64,000 nt of DNA, from the NCBI GenBank assembly GCA_951213105.1, contig OX578138.1, positions 95,936,114 to 96,000,113 on the forward strand, written 5' to 3'. Origin of the DNA: Amaurobius ferox (lineage: Eukaryota > Arthropoda > Arachnida > Araneae > Amaurobiidae). Positions 1 to 9,646 of this stretch are shown one piece after another (within the stretch, counting starts at the first letter, position 1; each line of letters starts with the position of its first letter). The notes under the pieces were generated by a model. It saw only the letters and a program-made list of their open reading frames with translations. It did no database searches and had not been told where the DNA came from. The position numbers were made by a program, and so were the translations under genes.

Positions 1-403
1 GCTCAACCAACAATAGTACTCCCCCCCCCCTCAATTCAATCAACCAAATAATTTGACTCCATCTGAATGCAGAGGAATTAATAAGACTAAAGTCTCACCA
101 ACTGTCAGCAAATATGGTGTTAGGATGGTTGACTATAAAAATGTCCATCATTCTTGCTCTTCGCAACCAGTAACATCTGTACCTGTTCATGAATCAGTTG
201 TACCTGTCACTCCGCGTCAAATTTCCTCTCAGCCTCTGCTCTGCAGATTATAAACACATTACAAACAATCAACTGCAATAAACTACTTGAATCTACTGAT
301 GACATTAATTACGACACAATACATTGGATTCAACATATTTCTAACAATGATGTGTATAGTGATATCTTATTGAAAGTATTGAACAATACTAATAAATTGC
401 AAA

Positions 404-406
<3 letters not shown>
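1..406 (+). pseudogene. Possible decayed coding fragment, unidentified
   Basis: Two overlapping open stretches suggest an eroded protein sequence. The first runs from about base 17, after an in-frame TAG, to the stop near 251, and is rich in Pro, Ser, Thr and Val. A second frame takes over near 225 and stays open to about 405, ending in the AT microsatellite. The switch near base 230 would need one frameshift. I do not recognise a domain. The Ser/Pro-rich composition followed by a more polar stretch would suit the first ORF of a non-LTR retrotransposon, but that is a guess. The poly-C tract at 20-31 lies at the front. Confidence 0.25.

Positions 407-436
<30 letters not shown>
407..436. repeat. 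(AT)n microsatellite
   Basis: Fifteen or so AT units sit exactly where the 5' part of the following HLE copy should be. The repeat either replaced that part or caused its loss. Confidence 0.9.
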
Positions 437-439
<3 letters not shown>

Positions 440-1105
440 TTTATACGCAAACGAATGTTCAGAACCAACCTATATTTTCGACTGAAATTTTGAAAAAATC
501 ACAAAATTAAAACCTCTAATACAGTTACGCAAATAGACATTTCTTATGTAATTTTTCATTAGAAAACGATTAACATAATTTTTTGAACGCTAGTATAAAC
601 CGTTCTCGAAATATTGCACATTTTTCAAAAAAATTTTCAAAAAATTATATAAGAAATATTTTCTAGTGAGAAACATGTTCACTTTTCATATCTGATATCA
701 TGCCATAAATTTAGTGACATCATTATCATGGATCTAGCTCGTTCAATTCATGATAAAATATACTTTGAGTAATACTTTTGTATTTGAACTCCAATAATTA
801 TGTATCTGCTATAAGAATAAAATATTTTTCCTTCCATAATGCTTGGCGAGATTTTGGCGACGAATTTGGCGGAATTTCGCCAACTTGGAGACTTTTTAAA
901 ATGTTAACAAATCAAAGAAAATCTCTTCAAATGAATAAAAATGAAGCTAAATCAATAAAAATAACGACTATTTAACGAAAATTCAATATTTTGGAAAAAA
1001 TATAAGTATATACTATAAGAATAACAAATTTTGTTTTTAATGTAAAAGTAGTAAATACATTGCATTATAAAAGGAAAATCATGTGCTGGCCATATCAGAT
1101 TTTTT
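437..1105 (+). mobile_element. HLE (Helentron-like) copy 1, 5'-truncated
   Basis: This is the 3' two thirds of the family element. It starts at the conserved 'tttttatacgcaa' segment and runs through the GTTACGCAAATAGACAT and TTGGCGA-rich segments to the 3' signature GGAAA(g)TCATGTG...CATATCAGATTTTTT. The 5' palindrome and the (TG)n block are missing, and an AT microsatellite abuts the break. The copy is diverged at the 3' hairpin (catgtgctggccatat). The sequence after its 3' end is the same as that after copy 2 at 4678, so the copy is part of a larger duplicated block. Confidence 0.85.
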
Positions 1106-2226
1106 TAATTAAAGTCAAATTTAACAGAATGAAATAATGCGAGATAAACTGTTCATAAGTTCATAAGAGAAATTAGATTCAGCGTAGCCTGGCAGGCTCA
1201 TGCTGAAAAATTATATTCAATTTGCATCAATACAAATATTTTATATTGAGTTAAATTTGAAGTAAGTAATTGGAAAAATAAAATCGTGTTTTGTGTCAAT
1301 TACCATTTCAAAAGTGTTCGAAATGAGTTCAACAGAAGCTTTATTTATTGTCGAAGCTTTATTTATTTTTCGAAAGCAAAATAAATTATACATTTTGTTA
1401 TACAAGCAAGTAATTATATGCATATATACAGATCAAACATTAAAGATGTTTATGTTACCCTTAAGCAGCTGCAAAAAACTAACTCAGCAGTAAAGGATTA
1501 TAATAGTACATATAAGATATTGCATTGTGGTCAGAAATAAAGATACGGTCATGGAATATCAAAATCTGGGACACAAGTCCTCATTTCCTATCGATAAGAA
1601 ATCATTCTGAAAATCTCCTTATTTGTTTGTTTATGTAGAACTCTGTGGAATTCTGTATGTGATTATATTTCAATTACTTTTCAATCAATGGGAGTTAAGT
1701 AATAAATACATTTCTTTGAAGCGGATGCTGAACAGCGATAATTTTTAATTTCTCCTGCTACAGCTTTTCACAAAATTTTTTCGAAATTTTAGTATTCCGT
1801 GAAAAGAGAATAGGCAAGAGTTTTTCATCAAAATGTAAAAATCTAATACTGTGAATAAAAGTATTTGATATTTAATGAAAGTGCTTTTACTATTTAATAA
1901 AAGTGCATTTACAAAACATTTTCCGTTATACATTTTTTCAGTCTAGTAGGTAGGTGATCGGATATGGCTGTTGCGTTCCTATAACTGACTTATTATGCGT
2001 CTGTATGCAGCCACCAGCATAAAACAACTGATGTCTACTATGACAATACTACCACTAGCAAGTTTCATTTCTGTCATTGAAGGTAATGACTATTTTGCGC
2101 TTACTAGCATAACAATTACGAAACCGGTCAATGGATATTGCTATCGGAAACGGGGGCATCGGGAACGCCTCCTATAATTGGGTTTTGAAAATGTGAATTC
2201 ATATCGAGGTAGTATGCATTATTAAT

Positions 2227-2505
2227 TTGATGCGACGACAAGCAGTTAGCAGGATCAGATTTTTGACTGATCATGATTGTCTCAGGGCTCATCTCCATCG
2301 AATAGAACTTGCATCTTCCCGGGATTGGATTTTATGTGACCTAGTACAGACTAAGTCTGGAAAACATTTGGACAATTGCTCTGCACTAGTGACTTTTAAT
2401 TCAATTATTAAGAATTACTGGAGAGCTAGCTCTCTGTCTAAAGGCCTATTGGTCAAACGACCGGCATTTGCAACATATTTGACATTCAAAACACATTTTA
2501 TTTAA
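2227..2505 (+). pseudogene. Non-LTR retrotransposon reverse transcriptase, C-terminal fragment (copy a)
   Basis: A 92-residue reading contains 'TDHDCLRAHLHRIELASS', then 'LCD', 'HLDNCSAL' and 'YWRA'. This is the pattern at the C-terminal end of Jockey-type reverse transcriptases of arthropods: T-G-H-...-L-x-R, C-x-x-C, H-L-x-x-C-P. The first Cys of the CxxC pair appears to be Trp (DWILC) and the usual Gly of TGH is Asp, so it is decayed. No catalytic domain lies upstream. It sits in unit A only in this length; units at 5690 and 6629 keep shorter pieces. Family assignment is from recalled family patterns. Confidence 0.6.
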
Positions 2506-2698
2506 CAAACGTGTTAGCCATTGGAAAATGGAGAGGCCAGAAAAGAAAAGAAACGTCGGTTAAACAACGAAAGTGTGAGAAGATGGCAAGCTCGTCAAAG
2601 TAAAGAATATTTTTAAAAAAATTGAAAAGAAGAGACGGAAACGCATAGACTGCAAATTAAGAGGGGATCTCTACAGAAATCTTAAATCCATCCCCAAA

Positions 2699-2905
2699 TT
2701 AATGAATATCACGCCAAATGCGAAGTAATGGTTTGCTAATTTTGAATTCCGTGTGAACTATTTTGTCAAAAGTTTGGCCTTGAGCCCTGTTTATCGTCAA
2801 GGCATAAGCTAATTGGACAGGAAGCTGGCGACAAAACAGTATAGATGGTAATGTCGCAGAATTGCTTTTCATTCTTAATGAATATTTATTATACATATGA
2901 TACAA
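2699..2905 (-). pseudogene. Helitron/PIF1-type helicase C-terminal relic (copy a)
   Basis: The reverse-strand reading contains 'RQLPVQLAYALTINRAQGQTFDK', given here as two parts: RQLPVQLAYAL and TINRAQGQTFDK. This matches the last helicase motif of PIF1-like Helitron helicases (F-P-L-x-L-A-Y-A-M-T-I-N-K-x-Q-G-Q-T-F-D). The upstream helicase motifs and the Rep nuclease are not visible, and the reading soon departs from the family after the motif. It is therefore a fragment about 65 residues long. It lies about 1.6 kb beyond the 3' end of an HLE copy and on the opposite strand, so it is not simply an internal part of that copy. Confidence 0.7.
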
Positions 2906-3420
2906 TTTGAAATGTAATTAATAACTTACCAAAAATCAAACTTCTACAAAATATGGGAAAATATACAGTTACGTGTCTTTAAATGTTTAGCATTGGAGTA
3001 AATTCATAATTGTTGAATTTTACAACACACAGTAAGTTTCGCAAGCATTGCTGTTATGAACAAATAGAACATTTCTCAATCATTATTGTCATGAGCAATT
3101 ACGTTTCATTGTTGAAAACGCTGTTGCCATTTCAAAAAACAATTATTTAATTTAAGATCTGAACTACCTGTATTTATGTATTTTGAAAAGTTAAAAATCT
3201 AAATATTAATTATTTGAGATGCCTACATCATTTTTAACAATGAAAGTTTGAAATTTGAAGATACAACAAAGAAATTAAAATGGGTAACGACACATGGCAA
3301 TGTATTATAAATCCTCATGCCAGATTGCAAATCATTTGATACCATAGGTCCAGCGTTAGCCCTGACACAAAATTTCTCTATTTAAAAAGGTTTTGGACCG
3401 CGGCTACGTCGAGCATTTTT
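2906..3420. other. Intergenic, no feature recognised
   Basis: AT-rich sequence with no coding signal. The first 300 bases are shared with unit B (to about 6603); the last 200 bases before the next HLE are unique in this window. Confidence 0.6.
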
Positions 3421-3805
3421 AATTTCCTTATATACTGTATAAGGAAAGTATTGTGACGGGGTTGAAAATTCGAATTCTAGTTTTCAACGGGAGAGCACGA
3501 TTCAAGCATCCCTGACCACGAATCGAACATTTTTGAGGTGATTTCTCGCTCTGTGTGTGTGTGTGGTGTATGTGTGTGTGTGTGTGGTGTTGGTGTGTGT
3601 GTGTGGTGTATGGTGTATGTGTGTGTGTGTGTGGTGTATGTGTGTGTATGTGTGGTATGTGTGTGTGTGTGCTATGTGTGTGTGTATGGTGTGTGTGTGT
3701 GGTGTGTGTGTGTGGTGTGTGTGTGTGGTGTGTGTGTGTGTCGGGTGTGTGTGTGTGGGTGGTGAGGGGTGTGTGGTAAGTGTGCGTGTGTGGTGTGTGT
3801 GTGTG

Positions 3806-3846
<41 letters not shown>

Positions 3847-4678
3847 GGGTGTGTGTGGGGGGGGGGGGGTGAGGGGGGGGGGGGTAAGTGTGCGCGTGTG
3901 GTGTGCGTGTGTGGTGTGCGTGTGTGGTGTGCGTGTGTGGTGTGCGTGTGAGTCTGTGGAGACGATAACTGACGAACGAATGGACTGATTCGAACGAAAT
4001 TTGTTACAAAAATGACAATCCTTGAATACGTGAAATTTTCGAGTGAAATTTTGAAAAAATCATCAAAATAGCAAAACCTCTAATAAAGTTACGCAAATAG
4101 CATTTCCTATGTAATTTTTCATTTGAAAACGATTAAAATAAATTTTTGAACGCTAGCATGAACCGTTCTCGATATATTGTACATTTTTCAAAAAAATTAT
4201 CAAATATATATATATATATAAAAAAATAATTTCCTATTGAGAAACATGTTCACTTTTCATATGTAATATCATGTGATAAATTTAGTGACATCATTCTCGT
4301 GGATCTAGCTCGTACTATATATGAAAAAATATACTTTGAGTAATACTTTTGTGTTTGAACTCCAATAGTCATTTATTTGCTATAAGAATAAATTATTTCT
4401 CCTTCCATAACGCTTGGCGAGATTTTGTCGACGAATATGGTGAAATGTCGCCAACTTGGCGACTTTTTTAAAGGTTAACAAATCAAAGAAACTCTCTCCA
4501 AATGAATAAAAATGAAGCTAAATCAATAAAAATAACGACTATTTGACGAAAATTCAATATCTTGGAAAAAATATAAGTATATACTATAAGAATTACCTAT
4601 TTTGTTTTTACTGTAAAAATAGTAAATACATTGCATCATATAAAGAAATTCCTGTGCTGCCCATATCAGATTTTTTTA
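3421..4678 (+). mobile_element. HLE copy 2, with expanded microsatellite
   Basis: A full-length copy from the 5' palindrome (aatttccttatatactgtataaggaaagt) to the 3' CATATCAGATTTTTTT. It is longer than the usual ~0.95 kb because the internal microsatellite has grown to about 400 bp (3550-3950). About 75 bp after the repeat is deleted, with the 'tggaagcctattgtttttatacgc' stretch missing near 4025. A second, AT-rich microsatellite (4204-4221) lies within the copy. Its 3' flank is the same as that of copy 1. Confidence 0.9.
3550..3950 (+). repeat. Complex (TG)n/TGTGTGG microsatellite with G-runs
   Basis: About 400 bp of TG repeats interrupted by TGGTG and TCGGG variants. It includes two G tracts at 3858-3869 and 3873-3884 and a higher-order pattern of 'gtgtgtggtgtgc' steps at 3890-3950. 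It occupies the place where other HLE copies have 40-100 bp of TG. Open frames through it (Val-Cys repeats) are spurious. Confidence 0.95.
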
Positions 4679-5689
4679 ATCAAAGTCAAATTTAACAGAA
4701 GGAAATAATGCGAGACAAACAGTTAATAAGTTCATAAGAGAAATTAGATTTAGCGTAGTCTGGCAGGCTCTTGCTGAAAAATTATATCATATTTGCATCA
4801 ATACAAATATTTTATATTGAGTTAAATTTGAAGTAAGAAATTGGAAAAATAAAATCGTGTTTTGCGTCAATTACCATTTCAAAAGGGTTCGAAATGAGTT
4901 CAACAGATCTTAAAATTTGTCGAAGCTTTATTATATTTATTTTTCGAAAGCAAAATAAATTATATATTTTGTTATACAAGCAAGTAATTATATGCATATA
5001 TACAGATCAAGAATTAAAGATGTTTATGTTAGTTACCCTTAATCAGTTGCAGAAATATAACTCAGCACTAAAGGAATATAGTAGTACATATAAGATATTG
5101 CACTGTGGTCAGAAATAAAGATACGGTCATGGAATATCAAAATCTGGGACACAAGTCCTCATTTCCCATCGATAAGAAATCACTCGGAAAATCTTCTTTT
5201 ATGTTTGTTCATATAGAACTCTGTGGTATTCTGTACGTGAATATATTTCAATTAATTTTCAATTAATGGGAGTTAAGTAATACATACATTTCTTTGGAGC
5301 GGATGCTGAAGAGCGATAATGTTTAATTTCTCCTGCTACAGCTTTTCACAAAATTTTTTCGAAATTTTAGTATTCCGTGAAAAGAGAATAGGCAAGAGTT
5401 TTTCATCAAAATGTAAAAATCTAATACTGTGAATAAAAGTATTTGATATTTAATGAAAGTGCTTTTACTATTTAATAAAAGTGCATTTACAAAACATTTT
5501 CCGTTATACATTTTTTCAGTCTAGTAGGTAGGTGATCGGATATGGCTGTTGCGTTCCTATAACTGACTTATTGTGCGTCTGTATGCAGCCACCAGCATAA
5601 AACAACTGATGTCTACTATGACAATACTACCACTAGCAAGTTTCATTTCTGTCATTGAAGGTAATGACTATTTTGCGCTTACTAGCATA

Positions 5690-5830
5690 ACTAGCTATGT
5701 CTGGAAAACATTTGGACAATTGCTCTGCACTAGTGACTTTTAATTCAATTATTAAGAAATACTAGAGAGCTAGCTCTCTGTCTAAAGGCCTACTGGTCAA
5801 ACGACCGGCATTTGCAACAGTTTTTGACAT
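5690..5830 (+). pseudogene. Reverse transcriptase C-terminal fragment (copy b), 5'-deleted
   Basis: Nearly identical to 2345-2480 in unit A, from 'tgtctggaaaacatttggac' through 'gaccggcatttgcaacag'. The upstream 'TDHDCLRAHLHR' part is lost: the sequence joins directly to 'cttactagcataac'. An in-frame TAG replaces the Trp codon of YWRA (actagaga for actggaga). Confidence 0.6.
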
Positions 5831-6059
5831 TCAAAATACATTTTATTTCACAAACGTGTTGGCCAATGGAAAATGGAGAGAACAGAAATGAGAAGGAACG
5901 TCGGTTAAACAACTAAAGTGTAAGAAGATGGCAAGCACGTCAAAGTTAAGAATCTTTTTTAAAAAATTGAAAAGAAGAGGCAGAAACGCATAGACTGCAA
6001 ATTAAGAGGGGATCTCTACAGACATCTTAAATCCTTCCCCAAATTAATGAAAATCGCGC

Positions 6060-6260
6060 CAAATGCGAAGTAATGGTTTGCTAATTTTGAATTCCGTGTG
6101 ACGTACATACCTTTTACTTTTAAATAAATAATTTACACAGCTTGTTTGTCAAAAGTTTGGCCTTAAGCCTTGTTTATCGTCAAGGCATAAGTTATTTGGA
6201 CAGGAAACTGGCGAAAAAACAGTATAGATGGCAATGTCGTAGAATTCCTTTTCATTCTTA
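6060..6260 (-). pseudogene. Helitron helicase C-terminal relic (copy b)
   Basis: The reverse-strand reading gives '...ITYALTINKA', a stop codon and then 'GQTFDK', the same final helicase motif as at 2699-2905 but broken by a TAA. About 45 bp absent from copy a follow the motif. Copies a and b therefore decayed independently after the duplication. Confidence 0.65.
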
Positions 6261-6628
6261 ATGAATATTTATTATACAAATGATACAATTTGAAATGTAA
6301 TTAATAACTTACCAAAAATCAAACTTCTACAAAGCATTTGAAAATATATAGTTACGATTTTTCTAATATATAGCATTGTAGTAAATTCATAATTGTTGAC
6401 TTTTACAAACACACATAAAGTTTCGCTAGCATTGTTGTTGTGAACAAATAGAACATTTCTCAATCATTATTGTCAAGGACAATTACGTTTCATTGTTGAA
6501 AACGCTATTGCCATTTCAAAAAAAACAATTATTTAAATAAAGATCTGAACTACCTGTATTTATGTATTTTGAATAGTTAAAAATCTCAATATTACTTATT
6601 TGTATTTTATGCACTTATTGTATTTTAT

Positions 6629-6790
6629 GTGACCTATGACAGTCTATGACTGGAAAACATTTGGTCAATTGCTCTGCACTAGTGACTTTTAATTCAAATA
6701 TTAAGAAATACTGGAGAGCTAGCTAATGGCCTATTGGCTAGCTAATGGTCTAATGGCCTATTGGCCAAACGACAGGTATTTGTAAGCACC
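6629..6790 (+). pseudogene. Reverse transcriptase C-terminal fragment (copy c)
   Basis: A third copy of the fragment. It starts at 'attttatgtgacctatgacag', which is the unit A context (2328-2350) that unit B has lost, so it did not come from B. The end contains a small internal repetition of 'gctagctaatggcctattgg' (6718-6765). Confidence 0.55.
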
Positions 6791-7287
6791 TTTAATTTGG
6801 TGTGAATCGGCAGAAAAGAAAGATAAAAATACATTTTTGTTGAAACAAATACGTGGTCTAGAAAAATAGGGCCACACAGAAGACTTTTACGGTATATATT
6901 CAACGTAGGTGAGTTCTCTAGTTAAAATCACGATTTCAGTCCCTCTTTTACGGCCAAAATAAAAAATTCCAATCTCCATTAATGCCTTTGAATATCTGCA
7001 AATTATATTCTTTACAAGTATATCGAAATAGTAGTTTAAACAATCAGTTCAACATTTTTCTAGGATGAACTAGGTGCAAAAAATTATTCAAATTGAAATT
7101 TGGGCCAAACGAAGATTAAAAAAATATATAGTATATATTCTTGTTCATAATCCATGATTTAGGAAAGACCTTATGCTATGCATTCTGATAGACATGTTGC
7201 TATATGAAAAATTCTTCAATCAAACCGCACAAAATTCAACTTTCCTTCGGAAAGGAAAATACGTTTTTCGTAAGCATTTTCTCATAT
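6791..7287. other. Intergenic, no feature recognised
   Basis: AT-rich, no coding signal, and no obvious second copy in the window. Confidence 0.5.
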
Positions 7288-7426
7288 TGTTGTTGTAAGG
7301 TAACTGTTTGGACGGTAGGTATGTGTCGCCCAATTTAGTCCGGAACCCAGTGGAGGAGGCATCCACAGGGACCGTACTCTCCTTCCCCTACCACCAACCT
7401 ATCGGTTAACCACTGGGCTACCGCCC
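7288..7426 (-). mobile_element. SINE fragment, same body family as the 5S SINE
   Basis: The reverse complement starts with a tRNA-like A box (GGTAGCCCAGTGGTTAACC), then has the SINE body: 'ggttggtggtaggggaagga', 'gtccctgtggatgcctcc', 'cactgggttccgg', 'ctaaattgggcgac', 'ccgtccaaacagttacctta'. It ends in a short (CAA)n tail at 7288-7297. The part of the head after the A box is deleted and the last 40 bp of the usual 3' end (ggtaggtcggacggtctggg) is missing. It abuts the mariner fragment at 7427. Confidence 0.8.
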
Positions 7427-7594
7427 ATGAAGGTCTTGGGCGGCAAGCGTTTAGACACTAATGAAGAAGTGAAAACGATCGTGAGTAACTGGCTATCATC
7501 ACAGGCGGCAGAGTTCTATGTTGACGGTATCCAAAAACTGGTATATCATTCCGATAAATGCTTAAATTGGCATGAAAATAATGTAGAAAAATAA
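7427..7594 (+). pseudogene. Mariner transposase, C-terminal 55 residues
   Basis: The reading opens MKVLGGKRLDTNEEVKTIV, continues NWLSSQAAEFYVDGIQKLV and ends YHSDKCLNWHENNVEK before TAA. This is the C-terminal tail of mariner-family transposases (pattern G-G-K-R-x-x-x-x-E-E, W-L-x-S-Q, E-F-Y-x-x-G-I-x-K-L, R-x-D-K-C-L-x-x-x-G-x-Y-V-E-K). Substitutions are visible: YHS for the usual P-x-R, and WHEN for the Gly-rich stretch. The DDD catalytic core is absent because a SINE fragment lies directly upstream. The first ATG is internal to the family sequence and not a true start. Confidence 0.85.
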
Positions 7595-7673
7595 AGAATT
7601 GAATGTAAATTCAGAAAGTAAATGCTTTTTTTGAAATACATAAACTTAGGTAGTTTTTATTGCAAAACGGATC

Positions 7674-7857
7674 TTACTTAAAATAGTAACCCTCGTATGT
7701 TTCAATGCAGATTTTTTCCAAAACACAGTATGGCAAAGTTTTTGCCAATTTTAGCCTTTTATTGCTATCATAATTTGTTGATAATGAATCATCCGGAATT
7801 GGTTTGTACGACCCATAAGTGTATATTTCATCAATAAATATCCAGTTGGGCTTTTTT
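7674..7857 (-). other. Short open stretch, unidentified
   Basis: The reverse strand is open from the HLE boundary at 7857 down to the stop at 7674, giving about 60 residues ('FIDEIYTYGSYKPIPDDS...'). The apparent ATG start further upstream lies inside the HLE and is not credible. It could be an exon piece or transposon residue cut by the HLE. I do not recognise it. Confidence 0.2.
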
Positions 7858-8003
7858 ACTTTCCTTATATACATAATGTATAAGGAAAGTACTGTGACGG
7901 GGTCGAAAATTCGAATTCGAGTTTTCGACGGGAGGGCACGTTTCAAGCATGCCTGATCACGAATCAAACATTTATGAAGTGATGTCTGTGAGTGTGTATG
8001 TGT

Positions 8004-8079
<76 letters not shown>

Positions 8080-8851
8080 CAGTGAGTCTCTGGAGACGAT
8101 AACTGACGAACGAATGGACCGATTCAAACGAAATTTGGTACAAAAATCACAATCCATAAACATTGGAAGCCTATTGTTTTATACGCAATCGAATGTTCAG
8201 AACCCCCCTAAATTTTCGTGTGAAATTTTGAAAAAATCGTCAAAAAATCAGAAACGCTAATAAAGTTACGCAAATAGATATTTCTTGTGTAATTTTTCAT
8301 TATAAAACGATTGACATAAATTTTAGAACGCTAACATGAACCGTTCTCGAGATATTGCGCATTTAAAAAAAAATCATCTAAAAGTCATATAAAGTAAAGA
8401 AAAAATATATCCTATTGAGAAACTTGTTCACTTTTCATATGTAACACCATGCTATAAATTTGATGACATCGTTCTCGTGGATATAGCATGTTCCATTTAT
8501 AAAAAAGAAATACTTTGAGTAATACTTTTGTATTTGAACGCCAATAGTCATGTATCTGCTGTAAGAATAACTTATTTCTCCGTCCATAAGGTTTGGCGAG
8601 ATTTTGGCGAATAATTTGGTGGAATGTCGCCAACTTGGCGATATTTTTAATTGTTACCACATTAATAAAAATGTCTCCAAACGTATAAAAATGACGCTAA
8701 ATCAATGAAAATGACGACTAATTGAAGAAAATTCAATATCTTGGAAAGAATATAAGTATCTACTATAAGAATAACATTTTTTATAACTGTAAAAGTAGTA
8801 AATTCATTGCATTACATAAGGAAAGTCATGTGTTGCCCACATCAGATTTTT
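7858..8851 (+). mobile_element. HLE copy 3, near-complete reference copy
   Basis: This copy shows every family mark in order: 5' palindrome ACTTTCCTTATA...TATAAGGAAAGT (7858-7892); the GACGGGGTCGAAAATTCGAA block; (TG)n at 7987-8067 without the GAAAGTATG interruption; the segment CTGGAGACGATAACTGACG; the 'aaccgttctcgagatattg' segment; the TTGGCGA/TCGCCAA segment near 8590-8640; the inverted arm TATATAAGGAAAGT's counterpart near 8812-8826; the hairpin ATGTG-ttgcc-CACAT; and CAGATTTTT. It is inserted in a T run (tttttt/ACTTT) and is non-coding. Confidence 0.95.
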
Positions 8852-9646
8852 AAATTTATATTTGATTTATTAAGGGCTATAAATATATTCCATAAAATTT
8901 AATATTACAAAATACAATTTTGGTCTAAGATGCTGTTAAGTGTTTGGGTCCAACTCCTGCGATTGTGTGACTTTTCAGCCAGGCCGATGAAAGGCTAATT
9001 TCTGAAGATATCTTTTAAATTTAAGAATATATCTCTGGCACGATCTAGCTAAAAATTTATATATCTCATTTATTAACCCATTTACATAATCATATTATAT
9101 ATCTAATTTGAATAGCTCAGCTTGATTAATATAAATGTAGACAGAAATTAAAAGTTGTTAATTCGGCTTTATAAATCATATAAATGAGTGCATCCATTAT
9201 TTCCGAGCGTTTGATGTTTTGGCCCCATCACTAATAGTTTTACAATTGAAAAAAAAACTCAAAAATACATGTAATTGCAATTTGTTTTTATACGTGAAAG
9301 AAAGTACCCATGCATTTTATTTCCATGTTCCAGATAACATATTTTTCATCACTTGCTGCTGATAACTGAAGTAAGAAAATGAGCGGATTTAAACGGTTCA
9401 ATTCTGGTATTGCAATACTTTGTTTGTAAGATTTACCCGTATAATGACGCATTTTATTCCAGTTCTGTGGTATCACATATACTACCCGATTCTGCATTCT
9501 AAATATTTACTTTAGTGAAGGTTTATAAAGGTGCTTTATATAAAATTGCTTTAATATATAATTTTGATAGATGAAAATTATGCAACGAAATGCATTGAAC
9601 ATTTTCTTATTTGATTTGGGAATTTGATATGCAATGATTTTATTTT
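8852..9646. other. Intergenic, no feature recognised
   Basis: AT-rich spacer between two HLE copies. The reverse-strand open frame at 9288-9497 has no recognisable similarity. Confidence 0.5.

Larger units (their letters stand above)
437..3215 (+). repeat. Tandem segmental duplication, unit A
   Basis: This block is repeated at about 4047-6603 at an offset of about 3.57 kb. The two share the 3' part of an HLE, a following unique-looking stretch, a region whose reverse frame gives an identical 62-residue reading at 1745-1933 and 5323-5511, the reverse-transcriptase relic and the helicase relic. Unit A holds about 230 bp (roughly 2120-2350) that unit B lacks. Unit B has about 45 bp inside the helicase relic (near 6101-6145) that A lacks. 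Because the extra HLE 5' half lies between the units, the duplication happened with, or was mediated by, the HLE. Confidence 0.85.
4047..6603 (+). repeat. Tandem segmental duplication, unit B
   Basis: Counterpart of 437-3215. It contains the 3' half of HLE copy 2, the shared spacer, a shortened reverse-transcriptase relic at 5690-5830 and the helicase relic at 6060-6260. Homology ends at about 6603, where sequence diverges into 'tatttgtattttatgcac'. The identical readings at 1745-1933 and 5323-5511 show that parts have hardly diverged, whereas other parts differ by small indels. Confidence 0.85.

Noticed and set aside
1745..1933. Identical 62-residue readings at 1745-1933 and 5323-5511 as a conserved small gene
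   Set aside because: The identity is explained by a tandem duplication with nearly identical DNA; no sign of selection on the reading frame and no recognised domain.
3538..3988. Long open frames of Val-Cys repeats
   Set aside because: They are translations of the TG microsatellite in an HLE and have no coding meaning.
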